A DNA stretch of 17,152 nt, taken from the NCBI GenBank assembly GCA_016199325.1, contig JACQGW010000277.1, forward strand, positions 1 through 17,152, given 5' to 3'. Below, piece after piece: positions 1 through 7,154 of the stretch. Source of the stretch: Chloroflexota bacterium (lineage in GTDB: Bacteria; Chloroflexota; Dehalococcoidia; JACQGW01). The stretch's first letter is position 1. Every line of letters begins with the position of its first letter. Position numbers and translations under genes: made by a program. The notes below the pieces were generated by a model. It did no database searches and was not told the DNA's origin. It saw only the letters and a list, made by a program, of their open reading frames with translations.

Positions 1-24
1 CAATCATGTCCCACGGTTGGTTAG

Positions 25-81
25 GCCTTCTACCAGATCATTTCGGCAATCTTCATCAACCGCCAGGCGACTCAGACCGCA
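25..81 (+). pseudogene. possible C-terminal tail of a gene entering from the left edge
   Basis: Read in the frame of position 1, bases 25-81 give a natural-looking tail (AFYQIISAIF...NRQATQTA, then TAA) with G/C-rich third positions. The same frame carries a TAG at 22-24, while the next frame reads IMSHGWL up to that point. A single-base frameshift near 23-25 would join the two. This may be the end of an upstream gene, intact or decayed, but too little is visible to name a family, and chance cannot be excluded. Confidence 0.22.
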
Positions 82-161
82 TAAGCCCTGTATCCGACTG
101 GCGGAAACACTCGTGAAATCGGTGCTCAAATCGCGCCAGAGGGTCTTTTCTCAGGGGACTC

Positions 162-212
162 CCATCATGCTGAACCGCGGGGCCATCGTCGTGCTGAGCC
201 GCAGCGAGCGAT
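162..212 (+). repeat. degenerate REP half-sites, direct orientation
   Basis: Two partial copies of the repeat core precede the main palindrome. At 162-181 the core reads CATGCTGAACCGCGG. At 187-206 it reads CGTGCTGAGCCGCAGCGA, one mismatch from the left arm at 252-271. Both have the same orientation as the left arm of the palindrome at 246. The stretch 82-161 before them shows no gene or structure I can support. Confidence 0.6.
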
Positions 213-245
213 ACTGCCGGACCCGGCTACTGGACCCGGCCACCC

Positions 246-340
246 CGCCACCGTCATGCTGAGCCGCAGCGAAGCATCTCCCCAACGCTGCCCGTTGGGC
301 TCGGGGAGATGCTTCGCTGCGGCTCAGCATGACGGTGGCG
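246..340. repeat. 95-bp palindromic REP-pair (REPIN-like) element
   Basis: Bases 246-283 are perfectly complementary to 303-340, 38 bp per arm, around a 19-nt loop (284-302). The arm core is CATGCTGAGCCGCAGCGAAG followed by CATCTCCCC. The loop can form an alternative inner hairpin, CCCAACG (281-287) with CGTTGGG (293-299). An inverted pair of short GC-rich repeats in intergenic DNA is the layout of REP doublets (REPINs) or a non-autonomous mobile element. Translating such elements yields spurious peptides (MLSRSEAS..., RCFAAAQHD) that should not be called genes. Confidence 0.85.
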
Positions 341-491
341 CGCGGCTTGGTATGTGGCGGTGGCATTGCAGCTCGCTGCGGCTCAGCGTGACGGTGGCGC
401 GCTGCCTGGTATGTGGCGGTGGCACTGCAGCTCGCTGCGGCTCAGCATGGCGGTGGCGCGCGGCTTGGCATGTGGCGGTGGCACTGCGGGT
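315..491. repeat. three tandem copies of a 59-bp unit derived from the REP right arm
   Basis: Units start at 315, 374 and 433, each opening with CGCTGCGGCTCAGC and running through GTATGTGGCGGTGGCA. The first two copies differ at about four positions. The first unit begins inside the right arm of the palindrome, so the array looks like repeated duplication of that arm plus about 35 bp of flank. A broken fourth copy (TCAGCGTGCC) follows at 491. The 59-bp period is not a multiple of three, which argues against a coding repeat. Confidence 0.85.
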
Positions 492-510
492 CAGCGTGCC
501 AGCGTTCCCC

Positions 511-550
511 GAGTTCCCACGAGTTCCTACGAGTTCCTACGAGCTCTTGG
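511..550. repeat. 10-bp minisatellite (GAGTTCCTAC)
   Basis: Four consecutive 10-bp units: GAGTTCCCAC, GAGTTCCTAC, GAGTTCCTAC and a degenerate GAGCTCTTGG. The array sits between the 59-bp repeats and the start of the phosphodiesterase gene. Bases 551-612 show no further structure. Confidence 0.7.
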
Positions 551-612
551 AACGATCGTCGAGGGCCAGACGCGCGACCTTCCGACCGGCGGTTCGTTAA
601 TCTCCTCTAAGG

Positions 613-1212
613 ATGCTTGGTGCTGACGCCGGCGGCGAGCGGGTTTTTCGCGCGTTTGTCGCCATTGAGCTGCCAGACGCGGTGCGGGAGTATCTCGGGC
701 ACCTTCAGGAACGGCTGGCGGCAGCCGGCGGCGTCGCCTGGGTTCGGCCGGAAGGGCTGCATGTGACGCTCAAGTTCCTCGGGAACGTACCGGAGTCGCG
801 TATCAGCGCGCTTTCGGGATCGCTCGCCGATCTGGCTCAGGCCCACCACCCCTGCCGGCTCCATCTGGCGCCGCCGGGGATGTTCCCGTCGGCTCGGCGG
901 CCACGCGTCGTCTGGGTGGGCCTGGGCGGCGAGCTGGAGCCGTTGAGAGAGCTGTACGAGGCGGTGGAGCGAGGTCTGGCCGCGCTCGGGTATCCAGCCG
1001 AGACGCGGCCGTTTCGGGGACATATCACCCTGGGCCGAGTGCGTGAAGGCGCTGGTCCGGCCCAGGTGCAGCAGCTCGCCGCGCTGGTCCAGGAGGCGCG
1101 CGTTCCGCCGCTGCCGATTCCGGCGACGGCGATCACGCTGTTCGAGAGTCGGCTCGAACGCTCGGGCGCCCGGTACTCCCGGCGAGGAATCTTCGTGCTT
1201 CGCCCAGGGTAG
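613..1212 (+). CDS. thpR: RNA 2',3'-cyclic phosphodiesterase, 2H superfamily
   Basis: A 199-residue protein of the LigT/ThpR family, cytosolic enzymes that hydrolyse 2',3'-cyclic phosphate RNA ends to 2'-phosphomonoesters and can reversibly ligate tRNA halves in vitro. The two family signature motifs are present: H50-V-T52-L (in HVTLKFLGNV) and H137-I-T139-L (in RGHITLGRVRE), about 87 residues apart as in typical 2H enzymes. The N-terminal strand RVFRAFVAIELP and the C-terminal FESRLERSGARYS are also typical. Length matches the usual 180-200 residues. The ATG at 613 follows AAGG directly, a weak ribosome site, but no better in-frame start is near. The downstream gap with its own promoter suggests this gene is not part of the polysaccharide operon. 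Confidence 0.93.
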   Translation: MLGADAGGERVFRAFVAIELPDAVREYLGHLQERLAAAGGVAWVRPEGLHVTLKFLGNVPESRISALSGSLADLAQAHHPCRLHLAPPGMFPSARRPRVVWVGLGGELEPLRELYEAVERGLAALGYPAETRPFRGHITLGRVREGAGPAQVQQLAALVQEARVPPLPIPATAITLFESRLERSGARYSRRGIFVLRPG

Positions 1213-1242
1213 GTGGGGCCAGCCGCCGCCAGTCGGTATGGC

Positions 1243-1271
1243 TTGCGACCGGTTGGCTGGTGTGTTATAGT
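1243..1271 (+). promoter_or_regulatory. sigma70-like promoter for the first GT4 gene
   Basis: TTGCGA (1243-1248), a 17-bp spacer, then TATAGT (1266-1271). The predicted start site is near 1278, giving a leader of about 165 nt before the ATG at 1443. It excludes the GTG at 1260 as the usable start of the following reading frame. It resembles the promoters at 7055 and 11844 in sequence and spacing. Confidence 0.6.
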
Positions 1272-1281
1272 TCCGGCGGCC

Positions 1282-1310
1282 TGGCTGCTGGGACGATCTG
1301 TTCGCAGCCC
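1282..1310 (+). promoter_or_regulatory. inverted-repeat leader/operator element, copy 1
   Basis: TGGCTGCTGGG (1282-1292), 10 nt, then CGCAGCCC (1303-1310). GGCTGC (1283-1288) pairs with GCAGCC (1304-1309). The same two blocks occur just after the promoter at 7055. The element lies at or just downstream of the predicted transcription start, so it could be an operator or a 5' RNA hairpin. Confidence 0.4.
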
Positions 1311-1442
1311 CGGCGCCGGCCAGTGCGGTGGCAGGTCGTCTTCTCGCACGGCGGAAGCGAGTCGGAGGGCATTCTGGCCACAGCGTGGTCGCCAGAGCAG
1401 GCAACGTACCAGAGCCATCACGAGTACTTCGTAGGCGACGAG

Positions 1443-2720
1443 ATGCGCATGTCGATTGCCGTTCAGGGCGCCCCGAGCACAGGCACGACGACCGATCAGA
1501 AGCCGGTCGGCACCTGGATTCCCTCACCATCAGGCTCGCTCCGCATCCTGAAGATCGCGCCGACATCATTCTTCGCCGACTATGGCTGCCACGTTCGCAT
1601 CTTCGAGGAATCGCTGGCGCTTCAGGATCGCGGCCACCAGGTCGCGATCTGCACGTACCACACCGGGCGGGACCTCGCCGAGCTCGACATCCATCGCGCG
1701 CTGAACACGCCGTGGCGGAAGACCGTGGCCGTCGGGTCGTCGCTCCACAAGCTCTACTACGATGCCTTGTTGAGTCTCACGTCGGCCAGCGTTGCGGTGC
1801 GCCGTCGTCCGGACGTGGTCCACGCGCACCTGCACGAAGGGGCGTTGATTGGCGGGGGCGTCAGTCGGGCGCTGCGGGTTCCGCTCGTCTTCGACTTCCA
1901 GGGAAGTTTGACGAGCGAGATGCTGGACCACGGCTTTCTCCGTCGGGGCAGCGTCTGGTATGGACCGCTGCGGCGCCTGGAGGCCTGGATCAACCGGTTG
2001 CCCGACGCCCTGATCACGAGCTCGCGGAACGCCGCCGACATCCTGATCCGGGAGTTCGACTATCCGGCCGGTCGGATCTATACGATCTCGGACCGCGTGA
2101 ATACCGACCGATTCCTCCCGCGCACCCAGGTCGGGCACGAGAGCGTCGGGCGATTGCGGCGGCGGCTGGGGCTGCCGAACGATCGCAAGATCGTCGTGTA
2201 CCTGGGATTGCTGGCCGAGTACCAGGGCACCCGGCTGCTGCTCGATGCGGCATCTGAGCTCGTCCGCGGCGGTGTCCCGGTCCACTTCCTCTTGATGGGC
2301 TATCCCGGCGAGGAGATGTATCGGGCCCTTGCCGCCGGCATGGGCCTCGGCGAGCACGTGACGTTTACCGGGCGGATCCCGTACGAGCAGGCGCCGCGCT
2401 ATCTGCTGCTCGGCGATGTGGCCGTTTCTCCGAAGATGTCGGAAACCGAGGGCAACGGCAAGCTCCTGAACTACATGGCGTGTGGCCTGCCCACAGTGGC
2501 GTTCGATACGCCGGTCGCCCGGGAGATCCTGGACGACCTGGGCGTGTACGCACGCCCGGGCGATGCCCGCGCCTTGGCGGCGGCCCTGGAGTACGTGCTC
2601 GGCGACGACGACGCGGCCCGCGAGATCGGCTGGCGGCTCCGACAGCGGGCGATCACCCAGTTCTCCTGGAGCGACGCTGCCGATCGGTTCGAGGAGATCT
2701 ATCGGCTGGTCTGCCGATGA
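1443..2720 (+). CDS. glycosyltransferase family 4 (GT-B fold)
   Basis: A 425-residue cytosolic retaining glycosyltransferase that probably adds a sugar from a nucleotide donor to a lipid-linked repeat unit. Strand 1 and its loop (LRILKIAPTSFFADYGCHVR, residues 33-52) and VVHAHLHEGALIGGG (125-139) form the N-terminal acceptor domain. VVYLGLLAEYQGTRLLLDA (251-269) opens the donor domain. The donor-site segment is ETEGNGKLLNYMACGLPT (334-351): the first Glu of the usual EX7E is E336, but the second is replaced near N343, so donor contacts may differ. The frame is open back to a GTG at 1260, yet a promoter -10 box overlaps that codon, so the ATG at 1443 is preferred. The co-polymerase gene follows after 33 nt, implying an operon. 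Confidence 0.88.
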   Translation: MRMSIAVQGAPSTGTTTDQKPVGTWIPSPSGSLRILKIAPTSFFADYGCHVRIFEESLALQDRGHQVAICTYHTGRDLAELDIHRALNTPWRKTVAVGSSLHKLYYDALLSLTSASVAVRRRPDVVHAHLHEGALIGGGVSRALRVPLVFDFQGSLTSEMLDHGFLRRGSVWYGPLRRLEAWINRLPDALITSSRNAADILIREFDYPAGRIYTISDRVNTDRFLPRTQVGHESVGRLRRRLGLPNDRKIVVYLGLLAEYQGTRLLLDAASELVRGGVPVHFLLMGYPGEEMYRALAAGMGLGEHVTFTGRIPYEQAPRYLLLGDVAVSPKMSETEGNGKLLNYMACGLPTVAFDTPVAREILDDLGVYARPGDARALAAALEYVLGDDDAAREIGWRLRQRAITQFSWSDAADRFEEIYRLVCR

Positions 2721-2753
2721 CCAGGAGAGCGAAGTCCGCGGAGATGGGGGACC

Positions 2754-4439
2754 ATGAGCGAGATTGAAATCGACCTTCGGCGCTATTGGCGGGCGCTGGC
2801 CCGGAATTGGCAGATCCTGATCCCTGTCGCGTTGCTTGGCGCGCTCGTTGGCCTCTATCTCGCCTGGATGCGCCCCACGGTCTATGAAGCCCGCACCGGC
2901 GTGATCATTATCCGCTCCCGCATCGCGTTGACCCTCGATCAGAATGTGCGCATGGCGTTCGCCCCGGATGTCGGCGGACAGTCCGGCATCGACGTGAGGC
3001 GGACCACGCTGGTATCGCTTATCCGGAACCCCTCGCTCGCCCAATTGGTTGCTCAGCGCACCAAGGGGGTCCTGCCGCCGAGATACTCCGATCCGGTCGA
3101 ACTGATCGGCATGGTCGACGCGCAGGCACCACGAGGCAGCGAGATCATCGAGATCATCGCTCGCGGCGAGGAGAGGGAGGTGCTCGTTCCCATCGCCGAC
3201 CTCTGGGCGGAGGAGTTCGTCAAGTACGTCAACCAGATCTACGCTGCGACGCCACCCATCGACCTGCTCAGGCGGGAGGTGGGCGCCGCGCAGGGCCGCT
3301 ACACAGCGGCGCAGGCTGCGGTGGAACAATCTATCGGTGAGAGCCGGATCAACCGCCTGACCCAGGAGATCGACGTCCGAAGGAAGGTGATCGCGGCGCT
3401 TCAGGAAGGCCGACAGCTCGCGGCCACAGCCGTTCTCCGCAAGGAGATCGAGACCCGAGGCGAGATCGTCGGCACCCAGCTTCGCTCGGCGCTGACGGCC
3501 GCGTCGCTGCCGCTGACGAAACAGGCCGAGAAGCAGGTGGAGATGCTCTCCCGCTCGTACGACGCGTGGGTGAAGACCCAGTTGCTGCTGGAGGACGCCC
3601 GCGGGCTGCAGCGGCAGCTCCGTCAGAGCGGTGACGCAACGGCGAGCAACGCGACGGCTCTCCTCATGCTGAAGCTCCAGTCGTTTGCGTCGTCGACCGC
3701 GGTCCCCGCCAGCCTCAATCTGCAAGTCGGCGAGGGCAGCCAGTCGACGATTCCGGCGGCCGCCATCGCGAGCGACCTGGATTCCTTGATTCGGGCGCTG
3801 GAGCGCCGGCTGCAAGACCTCGACGCCGCCATCGACAGGCAATCGAACGATCTGATGTCGACCGGCGGCCTCTCCGGTATGGTGGGCCTGGGTACGAGAA
3901 CGAATCCGCTGCTGGTTGAGGCGCAGCGCCTTGGCCGCGAGCTGCTGGAGTTCAAGGGCCTCGATCACGTCCTGGACCAGTTGGGAAACGATACGGCGCT
4001 CGACGTGACGAGGGACCGGCTCACCGTCGAACTCCAGCGGCTGGAGCGGGAGCTCGTCGAGGAGCAAACCAAGCAGGCCGCGCTGACCCGCGAGCGCGAT
4101 CTCACGCTGGAGGCATATTTGACGCTGCGACGGAAGGCCGAAGAGACCCAGATCAACTCCCAGTTTCCTGGCGCGGAGATTGCCGTGGCGCGACCCGCCG
4201 CCTGGTCCGCGCTGCCACAAGTCCGCTCGAATCCCATCGTCCAGTTCTCGGGCCCTATCGTCGTCGCCGTCGGCATCGGCGTCGTCTTGATCGTCGCCGC
4301 CGAGGTCGTGGCGCCCGGCTTCAGTTTCCCACCGCTGCCCGTGATGCCCGGACGCCGTGGTCTGCGAATCCCGCGCCGATTCGTGCAAGCCGAGCCCGCC
4401 GAATCCGTAGAATCAGCGGCTGCCGGAGGCTCGACATGA
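2754..4439 (+). CDS. Wzz/GumC-type polysaccharide co-polymerase (chain-length determinant)
   Basis: A 561-residue inner-membrane protein of the Wzz/PCP class, which oligomerises and sets polymer length during Wzy-type polymerisation. The N-terminus (EIDLRRYWRALARNWQ) leads into transmembrane helix 1 at about residues 20-38. A long extracytoplasmic region follows, rich in coiled-coil heptads (about 175-245 and 335-460). A proline-bearing segment (ARPAAWSALPQVRSNP) precedes helix 2 at about 498-519. A 42-residue cytosolic tail ends the protein. There is no Walker A/B motif or tyrosine cluster, so the BY-kinase module fused in some relatives is absent. A GGGGGA ribosome site precedes the ATG. 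The stop codon lies in the loop of a strong hairpin. Confidence 0.85.
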   Translation: MSEIEIDLRRYWRALARNWQILIPVALLGALVGLYLAWMRPTVYEARTGVIIIRSRIALTLDQNVRMAFAPDVGGQSGIDVRRTTLVSLIRNPSLAQLVAQRTKGVLPPRYSDPVELIGMVDAQAPRGSEIIEIIARGEEREVLVPIADLWAEEFVKYVNQIYAATPPIDLLRREVGAAQGRYTAAQAAVEQSIGESRINRLTQEIDVRRKVIAALQEGRQLAATAVLRKEIETRGEIVGTQLRSALTAASLPLTKQAEKQVEMLSRSYDAWVKTQLLLEDARGLQRQLRQSGDATASNATALLMLKLQSFASSTAVPASLNLQVGEGSQSTIPAAAIASDLDSLIRALERRLQDLDAAIDRQSNDLMSTGGLSGMVGLGTRTNPLLVEAQRLGRELLEFKGLDHVLDQLGNDTALDVTRDRLTVELQRLERELVEEQTKQAALTRERDLTLEAYLTLRRKAEETQINSQFPGAEIAVARPAAWSALPQVRSNPIVQFSGPIVVAVGIGVVLIVAAEVVAPGFSFPPLPVMPGRRGLRIPRRFVQAEPAESVESAAAGGST

Positions 4440-4451
4440 CGAGCCTCCGGC
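4422..4451 (+). terminator. 12-bp hairpin spanning the co-polymerase stop codon
   Basis: GCCGGAGGCTCG (4422-4433) is perfectly complementary to CGAGCCTCCGGC (4440-4451) around a 6-nt loop, ACATGA, which holds the TGA stop (4437-4439). It is followed by GTTCCTT, a poor U tract. This may be a weak or partial intrinsic terminator, or an mRNA-stabilising stem that reduces expression of the genes behind it. Confidence 0.5.
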
Positions 4452-4487
4452 GTTCCTTGGCGATCAGTCAAGCCTAGCCTGACGACG

Positions 4488-5753
4488 ATGATTGTGCTCG
4501 AATGCAACAAGTACTTCCACGTCCGCGGCGGCGCCGACCGGGCGTTCTTCCAGACGATGGAGCTGCTCCGGGCGCGTGGCCACACGGTGGTGCCGTTCTC
4601 GACCGCGCATGAGCGCAACGGCCCGAGCCCGTACGCCGCCTATTTCGTCGATGCCCCCGAGTGGGACGATCTCAAGCAGGCCGCGCCCGGCGTGAGGCTC
4701 CGGGCGCTCCGCGACGTCCTGTTCAACGCCCAGGCCTATCAGAACCTCCAGCGCCTCATTCGTGATTGCCGGCCGGACGTCCTGCACGTCCACAACCTCC
4801 ACCACCAGCTTTCGCCCTCTATCCTGTACGCCGCGAGGGCGGCGGGGGTGCCGGTGGTGATGACCGTCCACGACTACCGGCTGATCTGCGCCAATGGGTA
4901 TCTCTACCATGATGGCCTGTGCGAGCGCTGTGTGCCGAACCGCTTCCATCACCCCATTCTCCAGCGCTGCATCCGGGGCAGCCGGCAGGCCGGGGTCCTG
5001 GGTGCGCTGGCCAATGCGTACCACTGGGCGAGCGGCGTCTGGCGGCGAACGGTTGATCTCTTCCTCTCGCCAAGCCGGTTCTTGCGAGCGAGGCTGGTCG
5101 CCGCGGGCATCCCGGCCGATCGAATCGCCGTGCTGCCCAATGGCGTAGCGGCCGCCGATCGGCCGGCGCCGCCGCGGATCGGTGGCGAAGTGCTGTACGC
5201 CGGCGCGATCACCCGGCAGAAAGGGGTCCCGACCCTGCTCCGCGCTGCGGCAGCCACCCCGGACCTGCGGTTCGTCCTGTACGGCGAGGGCTCCGAGCGG
5301 CCGGCCCTGGAGGACTGGTGCCGACGGCACTCCGTGACCAACGTCGCCTTCGCCGGTTTCGTGGAGACGGTCCGGCTTCGCCGGGCGCTCCACGAGAGCG
5401 GCTGGGTGGTGGTGCCGTCGGAATGGTACGAGAACTGTCCGTTCGCCATCCTCGAGAGCTTTGCCGAAGGGCGCGCAGTGGTAGCGACTGCCCTCGGCGG
5501 CATCCCCGAGCTGGTCGACGACGGCGCCGAGGGACTGCTCGTGCCGCCGGGCGATCCGGCGGGCCTGGCCGCGGCGCTGCGCACGCTGGCGGCCAGACCT
5601 GAGATGGCAGTGGAGATGGGGGTGCGCGGCTGGCGCCGTGTGCGCGCGCAGCACGATCCCGCCGACCACGCGCGCACGCTCGAGCGGGTCTTGGAGCGCG
5701 TCGTCGGCGGGCGGCCGGCGACGGCCGTCGACCCCGTGGGGACGCCGGCATGA
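4488..5753 (+). CDS. glycosyltransferase family 4 with cysteine-rich insert
   Basis: A 421-residue GT-B transferase, probably cytosolic, acting in repeat-unit assembly. The N-terminal HVRGGADRAFF (11-21) is the usual glycine loop, and DVLHVHNLHHQLSP (97-110) and VMTVHDYRLICANG (124-137) follow. Cysteines C134, C145, C148 and C161 form a C-x10-C-x2-C-x12-C pattern seen in a subgroup of GT4 enzymes and possibly binding metal. The donor domain opens at VLYAGAITRQKGVPTLL (235-251). The EX7E motif is intact (ENCPFAILE, E315 and E323), followed by GGIPELV. There is no clear ribosome site before the ATG at 4488. The stop overlaps the next start by ATGA (5750-5753), so the two are translationally coupled. 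Confidence 0.9.
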   Translation: MIVLECNKYFHVRGGADRAFFQTMELLRARGHTVVPFSTAHERNGPSPYAAYFVDAPEWDDLKQAAPGVRLRALRDVLFNAQAYQNLQRLIRDCRPDVLHVHNLHHQLSPSILYAARAAGVPVVMTVHDYRLICANGYLYHDGLCERCVPNRFHHPILQRCIRGSRQAGVLGALANAYHWASGVWRRTVDLFLSPSRFLRARLVAAGIPADRIAVLPNGVAAADRPAPPRIGGEVLYAGAITRQKGVPTLLRAAAATPDLRFVLYGEGSERPALEDWCRRHSVTNVAFAGFVETVRLRRALHESGWVVVPSEWYENCPFAILESFAEGRAVVATALGGIPELVDDGAEGLLVPPGDPAGLAAALRTLAARPEMAVEMGVRGWRRVRAQHDPADHARTLERVLERVVGGRPATAVDPVGTPA

Positions 5754-6997
5754 ACATCCTCATGCTCAATCACAACGTCGTTTGGCGGAGCACGTTCTAC
5801 CGCTGCTACCACTTTGCGAAAGAGCTGGTGCGGCGTGGACACGACGTGACCGTCGTCAGCATCTCGCCGAGTCGGCGGTTCGGCTCGACGGTTTCGACGC
5901 TGGCCGGGGTTACCATCGTGGAGATGCCCGATCTGCTCTGGGGAATGGGCCGCACCGGCTGGGATCCCTGGAACACGGCGAACCGGCTGCGCTACGTGTA
6001 TCGCCATCGCTTCGATCTCGTCCACGGCTTCGATTGCCGCCCGGTGGTGATCTTTCCGTCGCTGGCGGCCGCCGCCTGGTCGCGAGCGCCTTTTGTTTCG
6101 GACTGGGCCGACTGGTGGGGCCGCGGCGGCGCCATTTCCGAGCGGAGGAACTGGTTCCTTCGGGGCCCCTTCGGCCACGTCGAGACGATGTTCGAGGAGC
6201 GCTTCCGACCCTGGGCCCGGGGCCTGACGGTGATCTCGACCGCGCTGGCCGAACGGGCGCGCGGGCTTGGGATACCAGCCGAGCGGATTCTCCACCTGCC
6301 CGGCGGCGCCGACGTCGACACCTGGCGCCCGATCCCCATCGCCGACGCCCGTCGCCGGGTCGGGATCCCGGTCGAGTGCCCGGTCGTCGGCTTCTTCGGC
6401 TTTGTGCATTACGACCTGGGTCTCGTCCTCCGAACCTTTGCGGAGGTTCGGAGTCGGCTGCCGGCGGCCCGACTCCTGCTGACCGGCCCGAAATCTCCGC
6501 TCACCCGCCGGTTCGGCGGGGAGCTGGGCATCCTGGACGCGATCGACGAGCGGGGGATCGTGCCCTATGAGGATGTCCCTCTGTACATCGCCGCCGCCGA
6601 CGTCTGTCTGCTGCCGTTCGCCAACAAGACGGCGAATCGGGGGCGGTGGCCGAACAAGCTCGGCGACTATCTGGCGATGGGACGGCCGATCGTCAGCAAT
6701 CCCGTAGGCGACATCCGGCCCCTGTTCGAGGACCATCAGGTGGGGCAGTTGGCGCCCGAGGAGCCCGGCGCGATGGCTGCCGCCGCCGTTCGGTTGCTCG
6801 AAGACCCCTCGCAAGCAGCCGCGATGGGCGTCCGGGCCCGGGCTGTGGCCGAAGATCATTTGTCGTACCGCACATTGGCCCAGCGGCTCGAGGCGTTCTA
6901 CGTTGCCCTCTGTCAGTCGGATGTCGTAGCGGGCCCGTTGCCGGGCGGCGGAGCGGAGTGGCGCCGGCCCTCTCTTGGCCAGACACGTCCGAAATGA
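5750..6997 (+). CDS. GT4-like glycosyltransferase with atypical donor motif
   Basis: A 415-residue GT-B protein. MNILMLNHNVVWRSTFYRCY begins with strand 1 and a modified acceptor loop, and RFDLVHGFDCRPVV (87-100) is the usual second-half N-domain signature. The C-terminal domain begins at PVVGFFGFVHYDLGLVL (211-227). VPYEDVPLYIAAADVCLLPF (271-290) leads to the donor site. There the segment NRGRWPNKLGDYLAMGRPIV lacks both Glu residues of EX7E, with R297 and D306 in the rough positions. Such variants occur in GT4 relatives, but activity or donor choice may differ. The start overlaps the preceding stop. The gene ends about 60 nt before the next promoter, so it closes the first transcription unit. 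Confidence 0.85.
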   Translation: MNILMLNHNVVWRSTFYRCYHFAKELVRRGHDVTVVSISPSRRFGSTVSTLAGVTIVEMPDLLWGMGRTGWDPWNTANRLRYVYRHRFDLVHGFDCRPVVIFPSLAAAAWSRAPFVSDWADWWGRGGAISERRNWFLRGPFGHVETMFEERFRPWARGLTVISTALAERARGLGIPAERILHLPGGADVDTWRPIPIADARRRVGIPVECPVVGFFGFVHYDLGLVLRTFAEVRSRLPAARLLLTGPKSPLTRRFGGELGILDAIDERGIVPYEDVPLYIAAADVCLLPFANKTANRGRWPNKLGDYLAMGRPIVSNPVGDIRPLFEDHQVGQLAPEEPGAMAAAAVRLLEDPSQAAAMGVRARAVAEDHLSYRTLAQRLEAFYVALCQSDVVAGPLPGGGAEWRRPSLGQTRPK

Positions 6998-7054
6998 TCC
7001 GAGGGCGCGCCGGAGGGACGCGAGAGATCTACTGCCGGTGGGCGGGCGGTCGAT

Positions 7055-7083
7055 TTGCACGCTCGGTTTCGGCGCTCTATACT
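7055..7083 (+). promoter_or_regulatory. sigma70-like promoter for the initiating transferase gene
   Basis: TTGCAC (7055-7060), exactly 17 bp, then TATACT (7078-7083). The predicted start site is near 7090, giving a leader of about 65 nt. It lies in the 157-nt gap after the preceding transferase, so the initiating enzyme can be transcribed independently. Confidence 0.65.
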
Positions 7084-7119
7084 TGGCTGCTGGGGGTTCC
7101 GGGATACGCAGCCCAGCAG
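7084..7119 (+). promoter_or_regulatory. inverted-repeat leader/operator element, copy 2
   Basis: TGGCTGCTGGG (7084-7094) and CGCAGCCC (7107-7114) repeat the blocks seen at 1282-1310. Here two exclusive pairings exist: GGCTGC (7085-7090) with GCAGCC (7108-7113), or the longer CTGCTGGG (7087-7094) with CCCAGCAG (7112-7119). The element abuts the -10 box and overlaps the predicted start site, which favours an operator over an RNA-only role. Confidence 0.42.
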
Positions 7120-7154
7120 TCGTCGTGTGCGGTGACCCCTTCTGAGGTTTGATT

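Noticed and set aside
246..340. Palindrome as an intrinsic terminator or CRISPR unit.
   Set aside because: There is no U tract and no coding gene directly upstream. The tandem units have no spacers of unique sequence, so it is not a CRISPR array.
151..626. Several short open frames in the left repeat region (MLSRSEAS..., MAVALQLAAAQ...).
   Set aside because: They are translations of the palindrome and the 59-bp tandem units; the 59-bp period breaks frame at every copy.
1260..1442. N-terminal extension of the first GT4 gene from the GTG at 1260.
   Set aside because: The extension is not domain-like, and the promoter -10 box (1266-1271) would overlap the start region. The ATG at 1443 gives normal family length.
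1566..4388. A 940-codon open frame on the minus strand.
   Set aside because: It is antisense to the GT4 and co-polymerase genes, is very rich in Arg, Asp, Gln and His, and has no recognisable domain. Long antisense frames are expected in GC-rich genes with strong third-position bias.
4949..7060. A 703-codon open frame on the minus strand.
   Set aside because: It lies antisense to two well-supported glycosyltransferases and has low-complexity composition with no motifs.
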